Source of the DNA: Vibrio coralliilyticus ATCC BAA-450
GTDB lineage: Bacteria; Pseudomonadota; Gammaproteobacteria; Enterobacterales; Vibrionaceae
Length of the DNA stretch: 64,000 bases
Assembly: GCF_000176135.1 (NCBI RefSeq)
Contig: NZ_ACZN01000016.1
Location: forward strand, 62,001 to 126,000
Direction: 5' to 3'
Part shown: positions 9,063 to 18,107 of the stretch, piece by piece
Layout: each line of letters begins with the position of its first letter
How positions within the stretch are numbered: position 1 is the first letter of the stretch
The notes under the pieces: model-generated
The model's input: the letters and a program-made list of their open reading frames with translations, nothing else
What the model was told of the DNA's origin: nothing
Databases searched by the model: none
Position numbers and translations under genes: made by a program

Positions 9063-9731
9063 ATGGAAAAGAATCAGACAGAAGGACAAAGTGAACTGTT
9101 GAGCTCAAGTTTTGAGCAGTTAGATCCTTCACTGCGTGCCAAACTTGAGGGCACTCAAAGCAAAGTTCTCTACGCCGAAAAACAATATATTCATTATGCA
9201 GGTGATGAGGCCAAACATCTGTTTTTCGTTAACCGTGGGGCGGTGAGAATCACCAAGTGCAGTGAATCTGGTAAAGAATTCATTATTAAGGATCTCACTC
9301 AGGGTGAGTGGTTTGGTGTGATTGGTTGTTTTGGCGGTGGTACGAGACCAAATGATGCGATTGCTTTAGCCGAAACCGAGTTAATTCAGTTCTCATTGAC
9401 GGATTTTATGGCTGTGGCTGACCAAAACCCTCAGCTGTGGCATTGTATTAGTCACCAGTTGGCTCAGTATGTGGTTCATTACAACCGAAGGCTGGAAGAT
9501 ATCGTGTTCCAACCTTTGATGGAAAGGACGAAAGCCATGTTGGCTCAGCTAAGCCGTTGGCAAAATACCGACACCTTAGCGATGAGCCAAATGGATCTGG
9601 CCTGTTTACTGGGCGTGACTAAAGAAGCGGTCGGATTACAGTTGAACAAGCTGCAAGCAGAAGGTGTTATCTCATTGGGTTACAAAAAGATTCACATACA
9701 CGCTTCTTTTGACCGAAATCCAACCGTGTAA
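9063..9731 (+). CDS. Crp/Fnr family transcriptional regulator
   Basis: 222 aa. N-terminal cyclic-nucleotide-binding-type beta-barrel (about residues 20-130) and C-terminal winged helix with SQMDLACLLGVTKEAVGLQL as the HTH (about 178-197). No Fnr-type cysteine cluster is seen, so it is not an iron-sulphur oxygen sensor. The ATG at 9063 is chosen because the upstream in-frame extension (to 8994) is not family-like. It is divergent from the HbpS-like gene and converges, 11 bases apart, with an MFS gene. Confidence 0.87.
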   Translation: MEKNQTEGQSELLSSSFEQLDPSLRAKLEGTQSKVLYAEKQYIHYAGDEAKHLFFVNRGAVRITKCSESGKEFIIKDLTQGEWFGVIGCFGGGTRPNDAIALAETELIQFSLTDFMAVADQNPQLWHCISHQLAQYVVHYNRRLEDIVFQPLMERTKAMLAQLSRWQNTDTLAMSQMDLACLLGVTKEAVGLQLNKLQAEGVISLGYKKIHIHASFDRNPTV

Positions 9732-9742
9732 ATATTGGAAAA

Positions 9743-10945
9743 TCATACGGCCTGACGCTCTTTCTGCACCAAGGCCTCATGAGTACTGAATCCACGTACA
9801 ATGTTGCCCAGTGTAATGGCGGCGAAAGCGATAATTACAAAACTCAGGTGCCATGCTTGATTCAAACCCAGTGTGACCAGTGCCATGCTGACGATAGATG
9901 AGATGATCATTTGTCCGCCACCAGACATGGCCGCCGCTGCTCCCGCTTGTTTCTTGTAGGGTTGCATTACCATTGCTTGCGCACATGGTAGCGCTATCGC
10001 ATTGCCTAAAATCATCAATAGTTGGCCGAACATCAGATAGAGCGGCTCAAGCGGGCAGAAGAAAAACCATAGGGCTGAAGCAAGGTGCAACACAGGTGTG
10101 CACAGCAGCATTTTCTTACTGCCAATTATCGGCCTTACTCGATTACAGATACTGGTACCTGTCAGCATGCCCAATGCTGGAATGAGTGCCCACATGGCGT
10201 ATTCATCTGATGTCATCCCAATCTGATCTTGCATGATAAACGGCATCACTGAGACGGTAGTGATCATCAGGCTGAAGTTTAGCCAGCCGATACTGGCGAA
10301 GCTGATGAAGTATCGGGAGGTGACTAATTCGCGATATTGTCTCAGCATATTAGCTGGTGAAGGCATAGGCTTGGTTTGGCTTAACGTTTCGTCAAAGCGA
10401 ATCACAATGATCGCCCATGCGATTGCTACATAACCCAACAATGAGACAAATACCATGCTCCAGCCAAAGTGAAAATTGATAAAGCCGCCCAATACTGGTG
10501 CTATCAAAGGTGTGATTGACGCCGCCATAGCGATGTAAGAAAGGGCGACAGGCAGTTGAGCACCACTGTAGCGATCTCTGGTTGAGGCTCGGGCCAATAC
10601 CGCGCAACAACCCGTTCCTAAGCCTTGCAGCAATCGTCCAAGTACCATGCCGGTAAATGAGTCGCTGAAGGAGATAATCAGCACTAAGCCTGTCATTGCA
10701 ATCAATAAACCTGCTAGCAATACCTTTTTGCGTCCTAGCGAATCGGATATAGGACCGTATAGGAACTGTGAAGGCCCAAAGCCAAGTAAGTACACACTGA
10801 CTAACAACTGAGCCTGGTCGAGTGAGATGCTAAAGTCGCGAGCTATCCACGGTAGTGAAGGAAACACCAGCCCCATGCTTAACTGGCCAATACTGATGAT
10901 TAAGCAGGCGAGCAGAATGGCTCTTGGCTGGATAGAATTACTCAT
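9743..10945 (-). CDS. MFS transporter, Bcr/CflA drug resistance family
   Basis: 400 aa, about 12 TM segments, motif A GPISDSLGRKKVLLAG after TM2 and a TM5 motif AASITPLIAPVLGG, typical of Bcr/CflA drug:H+ antiporters. I chose the ATG at 10945 because GGGG sits 6 bases upstream; two other in-frame ATGs (10948, 10957) are possible. Its start lies inside the end of the recombinase-like gene (8-base overlap), so translation is probably coupled. Fewer than 12 bases separate its stop from that of the Crp/Fnr gene. Confidence 0.87.
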   Translation of the reverse strand: MSNSIQPRAILLACLIISIGQLSMGLVFPSLPWIARDFSISLDQAQLLVSVYLLGFGPSQFLYGPISDSLGRKKVLLAGLLIAMTGLVLIISFSDSFTGMVLGRLLQGLGTGCCAVLARASTRDRYSGAQLPVALSYIAMAASITPLIAPVLGGFINFHFGWSMVFVSLLGYVAIAWAIIVIRFDETLSQTKPMPSPANMLRQYRELVTSRYFISFASIGWLNFSLMITTVSVMPFIMQDQIGMTSDEYAMWALIPALGMLTGTSICNRVRPIIGSKKMLLCTPVLHLASALWFFFCPLEPLYLMFGQLLMILGNAIALPCAQAMVMQPYKKQAGAAAAMSGGGQMIISSIVSMALVTLGLNQAWHLSFVIIAFAAITLGNIVRGFSTHEALVQKERQAV

Positions 10946-11603
10946 CATTTTCCCCACAAGCAGACGGACCTTGTGCTCGGCGTTTTAGGCAGCCCTCATC
11001 ATCATCTTGCTGGAGCCTGGCTTTGACTCTTTTCACCGTCGATAGACTCACATCGCATTGTTCTGCCACGCTATGTAGTGTTTTACCTTGCATCAAAAGC
11101 TCGGCAATCCGGCGATGTTTCTGCTTATCAGCTGGGCGGCCACGGAATTTCTGTTTCCACAGTTCTGGGTTATCTTTGAGCTGCTTACGCCCCATTTCGG
11201 CAGCAAATAAGCGATGCTGAGTCTGCACTTGCCCATAACCCGACAGTAGGGCGAGTAGAGTTTGGCTTTGTATTGTGTTGGGTTCGATTCGCAATGGCTC
11301 ACACACGGTTTGTAAATTGACGCCTTTGTTTTGAAGTCTCTCCACCACGCTGAGCGCCTGACTAAAATCATGGCCAAATGCACTTAGCCACCAAATGACC
11401 ACGGTATCGCCGGTTTTTAGCGTGTCTAAAAGCTTTACGAATTCAGGACGCTCCATCGCTGGAACGTATCCACGCACTTTGTCCTGAAAGTGTTTTGCTT
11501 CAGGAGTGCAACTCTGCAATTGCTCAAGTTGCTGAGAGTAGGCTTGGTTTTTTGGAGAATATCGAGAGTAAAGGTACGTCGCCATAAAAATGTTTTGGTT
11601 CAT
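10938..11603 (-). CDS. Serine-recombinase-fold protein with altered catalytic motif
   Basis: 221 aa laid out like a small resolvase/invertase: N-terminal catalytic domain (YSRYSPKNQ, with R14 and S16 in the places of the catalytic Arg and Ser; ERPEF around R52), a long E helix and a C-terminal HTH (about residues 173-197, SVAEQCDVSLSTVKRV). The strongly conserved DRLGRD motif is SAFGHD here (S74, A75, H78), so the Asp and two Arg that help activate the phosphate are missing. No inverted target, transposase or partner repeats are evident beyond the repeat at 11597-11663. It overlaps the MFS gene. It may be a DNA-binding regulator rather than an active recombinase; this is inference. Confidence 0.75.
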   Translation of the reverse strand: MNQNIFMATYLYSRYSPKNQAYSQQLEQLQSCTPEAKHFQDKVRGYVPAMERPEFVKLLDTLKTGDTVVIWWLSAFGHDFSQALSVVERLQNKGVNLQTVCEPLRIEPNTIQSQTLLALLSGYGQVQTQHRLFAAEMGRKQLKDNPELWKQKFRGRPADKQKHRRIAELLMQGKTLHSVAEQCDVSLSTVKRVKARLQQDDDEGCLKRRAQGPSACGENDE

Positions 11604-11663
11604 TTGGTGTGATAGGTCATAAATATAGATAGGCTCATAAATAAGATCAACACCAAATGAACC
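11597..11663. repeat. 14-bp perfect inverted repeat covering the recombinase-like gene start
   Basis: GGTTCATTTGGTGT (11597-11610) and ACACCAAATGAACC (11650-11663) are exact inverse copies separated by 39 bases. The left arm contains the start codon of the minus-strand recombinase-like gene (ATGAACC). It could be a two-site operator for that protein, a recombination site, or an mRNA stem that hides the start codon. No convincing ribosome site precedes this start. Confidence 0.75.
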
Positions 11664-11753
11664 ATTACCATGGAGAGATGGCTTAACCTATTGAGAAAAG
11701 GAGAGATAAATTTTGGGCGTCAGAAGCGTTCTGAGCACAAGTTCGGAAAGAGG

Positions 11754-12353
11754 TTACTTTAGCGTGTGGCTCAAGAACAGGTCGACACAACTCTTGATGT
11801 ATTGATGCTTTTGTTCGTGAGATTCTTCGATGTTCTCACCGAGATAGCGCCAGTAGACCGCCTTGCCATGAAACATCAGCAGTAACTGAATGGCGCTTTG
11901 ATGACTGGAGACATCAAGTTGAATGGTGCCGTCTTCAACTTTCTTATCCAGATATTGCTCAAGCATTTTGGTTGTTTGAATCGGGCCGTACTCTAAATAG
12001 GTAGCGGTAAACTCTGGGTGAGTATCGATGTTGCTGACCGCATTTCGATACGTTTGTTGTGCGCCTGGGTTCAGCAGAGTTTGGTGAAAACCCATCCCAA
12101 ATTTCACCAAAGCCTCTTCAATTGGCAGGTTGAGGTCGAGCACCGCTTCATTCGCTTGATATTCCAAGCATTTGTTTCTCATGCACGTTTCAAACAACAA
12201 GTCCTTGGTTTTGAAATGCGAGTAGATGGTTTGTTTCGAAACATCAGCGAGCTTCGAAATACTATCCATACTGGCACCATAGCCGTGGACACCGAATAAT
12301 TCAGTGGCCGCTTGGAGAATTCTTTGGCGTTTTAATTCACTGGCACTTGTCAT
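11754..12353 (-). CDS. TetR family regulator of the RND pump
   Basis: 199 aa. N-terminal HTH (about 5-50, MDSISKLADVSKQTIYSHF is the recognition region) and an AcrR/TetR_C-like ligand domain. The start at 12353 gives the usual MTSASELKRQRIL beginning; an upstream in-frame ATG at 12389 would add 12 unlike residues. It is divergent from the RND pump genes. Two matching palindromes lie in the shared promoter region, one next to each gene, which supports repression of both. Ligand unknown. Confidence 0.88.
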   Translation of the reverse strand: MTSASELKRQRILQAATELFGVHGYGASMDSISKLADVSKQTIYSHFKTKDLLFETCMRNKCLEYQANEAVLDLNLPIEEALVKFGMGFHQTLLNPGAQQTYRNAVSNIDTHPEFTATYLEYGPIQTTKMLEQYLDKKVEDGTIQLDVSSHQSAIQLLLMFHGKAVYWRYLGENIEESHEQKHQYIKSCVDLFLSHTLK

Positions 12354-12395
12354 CGATCTTTCGCAATTTGCAGGACACGAGCCAAACATATCAAT

Positions 12396-12461
12396 ATCAA
12401 ACTGGACAGTCTAGTTTTGTTGCTGTTTAATATGTGATCAAACTAGACCGTCTAGTTTGAT
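12396..12461. promoter_or_regulatory. Paired operator palindromes between TetR and RND genes
   Basis: The right site (12437-12461) is a perfect 12+1+12 dyad with arms ATCAAACTAGAC and GTCTAGTTTGAT around a central C. The left site (12396-12420) is an imperfect copy, ATCAAACTGGAC-A-GTCTAGTTTTGT. They are about 41 bp apart centre to centre, and the region lies between the divergent start codons. Strong candidate binding sites for the neighbouring TetR protein. Confidence 0.85.
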
Positions 12462-12490
12462 TGTTGATTTTTGGTTAACGAGGCTGACTT

Positions 12491-13576
12491 ATGCTGTATC
12501 AGAATAAAATGGCGACAGCGCTGGTAATGACAACTCTATTGCTGGTTTCTGGGTGCTCTGAATCCGTGGGTGAAGAACCTAAACCAATAAACCTCATCAC
12601 CGTAGACTCAAAAAACATTGAGAAAAGTGATGGATACGTTGTCCCGAGAGAATATGTCGGCGTTGTTCAGGCAGCGCAGCGAGCAAACCTTGGTTTTGAG
12701 CTGGCAGGGAAAGTGCTCAGTATCAATGTGGATGTGGGTGATCAAGTTAAGCAAGGTGACATCTTAGTGACTCTGGACACTCAATTACTTGATGCTGAGA
12801 GAAATGAGCTGTTGGCACAACTGGAAGAGATCCGTTCTCAGGCCAAATTGACCGACAGTAACCTTAAACGTCAGTATTCGCTGCAAAAGAAAGGTTTCAG
12901 TTCTGAGTCTGAAATTGATGCGCTCACCAGTGAGAAAGAGAGCCTTGCCGCTAACGCACTGCGAGTAAAATCTGCGCTTGAAGCCAATTCACTCAAACTA
13001 GAAAAGTCGATACTAAAAGCACCTTATGCGGGAGTGGTGAGCAAACGTTTTGTATCGATAGGTGATGTGGTATCCACGGGCACTGCGACCTTATCTTTAC
13101 TGTCATCCGACAACAAAGAAGCGCTGATTGGTATTAATCGTAAAGACATCAAGAAATTCTCTCAGCTCAAAAATGTCAGCATAACCGTCAATGATAAGCC
13201 CTATGCGGCCACCTTACTTTCTCATCCTTCGAACGTTGACAGTAATTCTCGCAGTGTCGGGCTGCGTTTTCTTCTTCAGGACAGTGGCGCTGTTTTGGAT
13301 GGTGAATTGGCTTATCTGACCTTTGAAAAATCGTACACCGATAGTGGATTCTGGATTCCTGCCACCGCACTGACGGATGGGGTTCGCGGTACATGGAATG
13401 TATATACCTTGGGTTCAGAGCAAGGGCAGAAAATTATCGAGCGAAGAGTAGTGAATGTTCTATTTGCCAGCAACGATTCAGTGTATGTACAAGGCAGCCT
13501 GAGTGGTGGAGACGAAATTGTGACGTCCGGGCTGCATAAGGTGGTCCCCGGCCAACCAGTGCAAACTGCTGAGTGA
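12491..13576 (+). CDS. RND efflux periplasmic adaptor (membrane fusion) lipoprotein
   Basis: 361 aa. N-terminal lipoprotein signal with lipobox LVSGC, so it is probably anchored in the inner membrane facing the periplasm. It has the HlyD/AcrA layout: barrel-sandwich half (AGKVLSINVDVGDQVKQGD), a short coiled-coil hairpin (about residues 100-165), then the second half motif LKAPYAGVVSKRFVSIGDVV. It passes substrates from the RND permease to an outer-membrane channel; no TolC-like gene is nearby, so a channel encoded elsewhere is needed. It is the first gene of a two-gene operon under the TetR palindromes. Confidence 0.92.
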   Translation: MLYQNKMATALVMTTLLLVSGCSESVGEEPKPINLITVDSKNIEKSDGYVVPREYVGVVQAAQRANLGFELAGKVLSINVDVGDQVKQGDILVTLDTQLLDAERNELLAQLEEIRSQAKLTDSNLKRQYSLQKKGFSSESEIDALTSEKESLAANALRVKSALEANSLKLEKSILKAPYAGVVSKRFVSIGDVVSTGTATLSLLSSDNKEALIGINRKDIKKFSQLKNVSITVNDKPYAATLLSHPSNVDSNSRSVGLRFLLQDSGAVLDGELAYLTFEKSYTDSGFWIPATALTDGVRGTWNVYTLGSEQGQKIIERRVVNVLFASNDSVYVQGSLSGGDEIVTSGLHKVVPGQPVQTAE

Positions 13577-13584
13577 GTGTCGCC

Positions 13585-16500
13585 ATGAAGTATCAAAGTA
13601 TCCTTTCCAATACCCGTTTGATGATTCTTGCTGTGGCGTTTCTTATTGTCAGTGGCTTATCTGCGTTTCAGACTTTGCCCAGAGCCGAAGACCCGATTAT
13701 TGCTAATCGCAACGCGACCATCACAGCGGTTTATCCCGGCGCGAGTGCGACTCGGGTGGAATCACTGGTGACAGAAGTCATTGAGAATAAGCTCAGGCAG
13801 ATCGATGAAATTAATCTCATTACGTCGACGTCACGCATGGGAATTGCAGTGATAGGCGTTGAGCTGAATGAATCGATTACAGACTCCGATCCGATCTGGT
13901 CCAAAGTGCGCGATAAGCTGTCTGATGTAGAACCGGAACTGCCCGCGGAAGCTTTGCCGCCTGAATTAGACAGTGATCGCACCTACGCATTTACCACTAT
14001 CATAGGTCTAAAATGGCAAGGCGTTGGTGAGCCTGAATTGCTCACGATGGGGCGCTATGCCAAAGAGCTGGGAACGCGTCTTAGAACCATGTCAGGTACC
14101 GAATTTGTGGATGAATACGGTCTCCCTGATGAAGAGATAGTGGTTAACCTCAATGTCAGTGATGCGGTTTCGCTTGGTGTCTCTGCCCAGCAACTTGCCA
14201 GTGTGCTTGAAGGCGCCGATGCAAAAAATTCCGCAGGGGAGCTGAATACTCAGGATACTCGCTATGGTCTTGAGCTGACGTCCAATTTGGACTCACTTGA
14301 AAGAATCCGTAACGTGCCTGTTGCGGTAGATGAAAACGGGCATACGGTTCAAATTGGCGATATTGCACAAGTCAGGCGCTCGGCCAAAGCCCCGTTTGAT
14401 GAAATGGCGTTGCTGGATGGTCAGCCTGGGGTGATCGTTGCGGCGCGCATGCAATCTAATCTGCGTGTCGATAAATGGACACCAGCCGCCATGAAGGTGC
14501 TAGCGCAGTTCGAGCAAGAGCTACCAAAAGAAATTCGCGCCGATGTGCTGTTCAGCCAACAGGGCTACACCGAAAACCGCCTATTTGAGCTCAGCGAAAG
14601 CTTAATGATTGGTTTAGCGTTGGTATTGGCCGTTCTGCTGTTTACATTGGGTATTCGAGCGGCGGTTATCATCGCTTTGGCACTGCCTCTGACTATGCTG
14701 ATGACGACCACTTTCATGAAGTTCCTCGGAATTCCTATCAACCAGATGTCGGTGACGGGGTTTATCGTTGCATTGGGCATCATGGTCGATAATGCAGTCG
14801 TGATGGTCGACACTATCCAAAGCTATCGATTGAAAGGCATGGCGAAGTTGGAATCGGCCATGAAGGCGATTCAACACTTATGGGTGCCGCTGCTTGGGTC
14901 AACGCTGACCACGGTGTTAGCCTTTGCGCCAATCTTTTTGATGCCGGGAGCTACGGGAGAGTTTGTGGGGGCTATCGCCCTGACGGTGTCGTTTTCTCTG
15001 ATTGGATCTTACATCATTTCCCATTCGATCATCGCAGCGTTGTCGAGTGTCTTTTTGCCTCGTCAGCAGGAAGGCCACCACTGGTATCAGACAGGTGTGA
15101 CTATTCCGGCCCTCAGCCGAGGGTTCTCTGCCTCCGTCGCTTGGTCGATTCGCCACCCTTTCCTTGCTGTAGGGCTCTCACTGGTGCTGCCGCTATTTGG
15201 GTTCTGGAGCACGTCTCAGCTTACCGAGCAGTTTTTCCCGACCTCTGACCGTGACATGTTTGAAGTGCAGGTATTTCTTCCTCCACAATCGAGTATTTAC
15301 GCAACCGAAGCGACCACGGAGATCATTCAGGATTTAATCACAGCTGAACAAGGCGTTGAGCAGGTCCATTGGGTTGTCGGGGCTTCTTTCCCTTCTTTTT
15401 ATTACAACCTGGTCGGCAACCAACAAAAAGCGCCATACTTTGCTCAGGCAATGGTGAAAACCGTCGATTTTCAGACCGCAAACGCCTTAATACCTAAGCT
15501 TCAAGCGCTGCTGGACAAGAAAGTGCCACAAGCTCAAGTGTTGGTCAGAAAGCTAGAACAGGGCCCACCGTTTAATGCCCCTGTTGAACTGCGAGTGTAT
15601 GGCAACAATCTGGAACAACTCAAATCGATTGGTGAAGATATTCGCCTGCTCCTTTCTCAAGTACCCCATGTGACACACACTCGTGAGAGCCTGACATCCG
15701 GTGTGCCTCAGTATCGTGTGACGGTGGATGAGCAGGCGATCCAGATGAATGGGGTGAGCCTAAATCAATTTGCCGGCTTACTTCAGTCAACACTCGTCGG
15801 CCGAGAAAGTGGCAGCGTGATTGAAGGGACAGAGTCGGTTCCCGTCCGTGTTCGGGTTAAAGATGAGCAACGCGAAAGCTACAGTGATTTAAACAATCTT
15901 CGTTTTCCACTAATGCAAAGTGATGCAGAACTGGGCACTACCGTACTTAACTTATCCTCTTTGGAGCTGACACCAAGTCGAGGCAATATTACTCGTCGTA
16001 ATGGTGTTCGCGTTAACACCATCGAAGGGTATATCGAAGCGGGAGTGTTACCCCAAACTGTGCTAAACGAATTTAAAAAAGCACTGGAAGGCTACTCGTT
16101 TCCTGCTGGCTACCGAGTTGAGTTTGGAGGCGAAGCCGCTGAACGTGATGAGTCGGTTAACAGCCTGATTGGTAATGTCTCTCTGGTGATGATTCTCATG
16201 GTGCTGGTTGTGGTGTTGTCATTCAATTCATTCAGGCTGAGTGCGGTGATATTTTTCGTCGCGGGACTGGCTGCAGGGTTGGGCATTCTTTCCGTATGGT
16301 TGTTCAGTTATCCGTTTGGCTTTACCGTCATCATTGCGCTGCTGGGGGTGATAGGTCTTGCGATTAACGCGGCTATCGTGATTCTTGCAGAACTCAGAGC
16401 GGATACCGATGCGCTCAATGGTGATTCAGAGGCGATTTTGGCCGCTGTCATGAGTTGTACTCGCCACATTACGTCGACCACGATTACGACTATTGGGGGC

Positions 16501-16653
16501 TTCTTGCCTTTAATTCTCGCTGGTGGTGGGTTCTGGCCGCCGTTTGCGGTGGCGATCGCTGGGGGGACGGCACTGACGACTCTGCTATCGTTCTATTTTG
16601 TGCCTTCCATTTTCACCTTGTTAACCAAGCTACCGCACAAAATAGCGGCTTAA
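13585..16653 (+). CDS. RND family multidrug/solute efflux permease
   Basis: 1022 aa, the full length of the HAE1/AcrB-like RND family. TM1 is at the N-terminus, followed by a large periplasmic loop; the TM4 motif GIMVDNAVVMVD carries the proton-relay Asp, and TM10-12 are near the C-terminus. It works with the adaptor 8 bases upstream. A GTG at 13573 that overlaps the adaptor stop would add four residues; I take the ATG. It belongs to a branch that has a single adaptor and no clustered outer-membrane protein. Regulated by the TetR gene at 11754-12353. Substrate unknown. Confidence 0.93.
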   Translation: MKYQSILSNTRLMILAVAFLIVSGLSAFQTLPRAEDPIIANRNATITAVYPGASATRVESLVTEVIENKLRQIDEINLITSTSRMGIAVIGVELNESITDSDPIWSKVRDKLSDVEPELPAEALPPELDSDRTYAFTTIIGLKWQGVGEPELLTMGRYAKELGTRLRTMSGTEFVDEYGLPDEEIVVNLNVSDAVSLGVSAQQLASVLEGADAKNSAGELNTQDTRYGLELTSNLDSLERIRNVPVAVDENGHTVQIGDIAQVRRSAKAPFDEMALLDGQPGVIVAARMQSNLRVDKWTPAAMKVLAQFEQELPKEIRADVLFSQQGYTENRLFELSESLMIGLALVLAVLLFTLGIRAAVIIALALPLTMLMTTTFMKFLGIPINQMSVTGFIVALGIMVDNAVVMVDTIQSYRLKGMAKLESAMKAIQHLWVPLLGSTLTTVLAFAPIFLMPGATGEFVGAIALTVSFSLIGSYIISHSIIAALSSVFLPRQQEGHHWYQTGVTIPALSRGFSASVAWSIRHPFLAVGLSLVLPLFGFWSTSQLTEQFFPTSDRDMFEVQVFLPPQSSIYATEATTEIIQDLITAEQGVEQVHWVVGASFPSFYYNLVGNQQKAPYFAQAMVKTVDFQTANALIPKLQALLDKKVPQAQVLVRKLEQGPPFNAPVELRVYGNNLEQLKSIGEDIRLLLSQVPHVTHTRESLTSGVPQYRVTVDEQAIQMNGVSLNQFAGLLQSTLVGRESGSVIEGTESVPVRVRVKDEQRESYSDLNNLRFPLMQSDAELGTTVLNLSSLELTPSRGNITRRNGVRVNTIEGYIEAGVLPQTVLNEFKKALEGYSFPAGYRVEFGGEAAERDESVNSLIGNVSLVMILMVLVVVLSFNSFRLSAVIFFVAGLAAGLGILSVWLFSYPFGFTVIIALLGVIGLAINAAIVILAELRADTDALNGDSEAILAAVMSCTRHITSTTITTIGGFLPLILAGGGFWPPFAVAIAGGTALTTLLSFYFVPSIFTLLTKLPHKIAA

Positions 16654-16700
16654 AACATCGCCGCTCTGAACCACTAAGTTCATAGCGATGATTCACTTCA

Positions 16701-16729
16701 GAAAACCTAAGCACTTTGCTTAGGTTTTC
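16701..16729 (+). terminator. Terminator after the RND operon
   Basis: Perfect 13-bp stem GAAAACCTAAGCA-CTT-TGCTTAGGTTTTC about 48 bases after the permease stop. Confidence 0.85.
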
Positions 16730-16803
16730 TATTAGGTATCGACACAATAGTGACATGCAAGCTCATTAGCCTGCCCGATTTACACTATAAATGCGGGTTA
16801 AAT

Positions 16804-17148
16804 ATGTTGTTGTCCTTACCACCTGCGGTGACCCTGATTATCGCTATTGTTCTTGAAGTCTTCGCCACCTCTTGGTTGCCAAAAACGCAGCAGTTTACGG
16901 CGTTGTATCCTACATTGGGCGTGTTAGTGGGTTATGGAGTAGCGTTTTATCTACTTTCGTTGACAGTACAGAGCATGGCGTTAGGCGTGGCTTATGCGAT
17001 CTGGTGTGGCGCGGGCATTGTTCTTGTCGCTGCTCTTTCCTGGCTGGTCTACGGACAAAAGTTGGATGTGTATGCTTTGGTTGGTATCAGCTTTATCCTG
17101 TGTGGGACGGTGATCATAAATCTGTTCTCCACCTCCGTTAGTCATTAA
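16804..17148 (+). CDS. Small multidrug resistance (SMR) transporter
   Basis: 114 aa with four TM helices, the SMR/EmrE plan. The membrane-embedded glutamate of TM1 is present in IVLEVFATSWL, and TM3 has the GVAYAIWCGAGI motif. It would exchange protons for cationic drugs or guanidinium as an antiparallel dimer in the inner membrane. The ATG at 16804 starts at the natural TM1; the open frame runs further up to 16750. It stands alone on its strand before the LysR gene. Confidence 0.9.
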   Translation: MLLSLPPAVTLIIAIVLEVFATSWLPKTQQFTALYPTLGVLVGYGVAFYLLSLTVQSMALGVAYAIWCGAGIVLVAALSWLVYGQKLDVYALVGISFILCGTVIINLFSTSVSH

Positions 17149-17177
17149 TCTGTCATCTTCGCGTCGAAAATCTGCAA

Positions 17178-17214
17178 CCTGATTGAAGTAGTTTTCAGTT
17201 TTATTTCAATCAGG
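17178..17214. promoter_or_regulatory. Inverted repeat at the LysR start region
   Basis: CCTGATTGAA (17178-17187) and TTCAATCAGG (17205-17214), a perfect 10-bp inverted repeat with a 17-base spacer directly before the LysR start. It could be an autoregulatory operator, or an RNA hairpin that covers the ribosome site CAGGTG. Confidence 0.55.
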
Positions 17215-17222
17215 TGAACGCC

Positions 17223-18107
17223 ATGTTACCTCCTTTACGTGCTCTGGTCGCTTTTGAAGCGGTTGCCCGGCTTGGCTCGATTGGTGCCGCTGCTCGGGAA
17301 TTGTGTGTTACGCAGGCCGCTGTAAGTCAACAGTTGAAAAGTCTGGAAGCGTTTCTTGATGCGACGCTGTTTGAGCGAACGCAAAAGGGCGTCAGGTTGA
17401 CGTCGTCTGCTCAGCAGTACCAACCGATTGTTTCTGGCTCTCTAGCTCACCTTAAACTTCAGACTCAACTGTTGTTCGGTGAAAAGGAAACTGATGTACT
17501 GAGCCTCAGGGTGAACCACACCCTTTGCCATAACTGGCTTCTGCCGCGCTTACCGCATTTTTACAACAAATACCCTTTCATTCGCCTTGATATTCAGTTG
17601 GTCGACTGGCCTTCAACTACACCTTGTCAGAACGTTGATATCGAATTGACCAATGGCAAAGTAGAAAGTGAAGACACCAGTGCTGAGCGACTCTTTCAGG
17701 AACACTGGCAACTGGTGTGCAGTCCTGAGTTCAAACGTGTTTATCAAACTCAGCTTGATGAGCGTGATTTTTCACAGCTTCCTGCCGTGCAGGTCAAGGG
17801 ATATCAGGAGAACTGGCTTCAGTGGCTAAGCCACAATCAGTTCGATGCGATGCTGCCCAAAGTTCAGCTCGAAATCAGTAACTCTCTGCATGCTTTGGAA
17901 GCGGTCAAACATGGTGTCGGCGCGTTGTTGGTAAGGTCGCTGGCGGTGTCAGAACTGTTAAAGAGTGGAGAGCTGGTATTGGCGGTGGATGCCTCTATGC
18001 CAGCGGAATCGGGCCATTATCTGATCACCAATAACAGTCGTAATGCCAAGGTCAATTTCTTTTGTGACTGGCTGCACCATCAGATCAAAGATGATGGCTT
18101 GGCTTAA
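17223..18107 (+). CDS. LysR family regulator, GcvA-like
   Basis: 294 aa. N-terminal winged HTH (about 10-65, GSIGAAARELCVTQAAVSQQ) followed by a substrate-binding domain. The MLPPLRALVAFEAVARLGS start is typical of the GcvA/AmpR-type group, which supports the ATG at 17223 over an in-frame GTG 9 bases before. It lies between an SMR gene and a six-gene ABC transporter operon on the same strand; whether it controls either is not shown. A perfect 10-bp inverted repeat overlaps its translation start. Confidence 0.87.
   Translation: MLPPLRALVAFEAVARLGSIGAAARELCVTQAAVSQQLKSLEAFLDATLFERTQKGVRLTSSAQQYQPIVSGSLAHLKLQTQLLFGEKETDVLSLRVNHTLCHNWLLPRLPHFYNKYPFIRLDIQLVDWPSTTPCQNVDIELTNGKVESEDTSAERLFQEHWQLVCSPEFKRVYQTQLDERDFSQLPAVQVKGYQENWLQWLSHNQFDAMLPKVQLEISNSLHALEAVKHGVGALLVRSLAVSELLKSGELVLAVDASMPAESGHYLITNNSRNAKVNFFCDWLHHQIKDDGLA

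Noticed and set aside
10938..11663. Active mobile element around the serine recombinase
   Set aside because: No transposase, terminal repeats, cargo or target duplication; the only repeat is the one at the gene start, and the catalytic motif is damaged.
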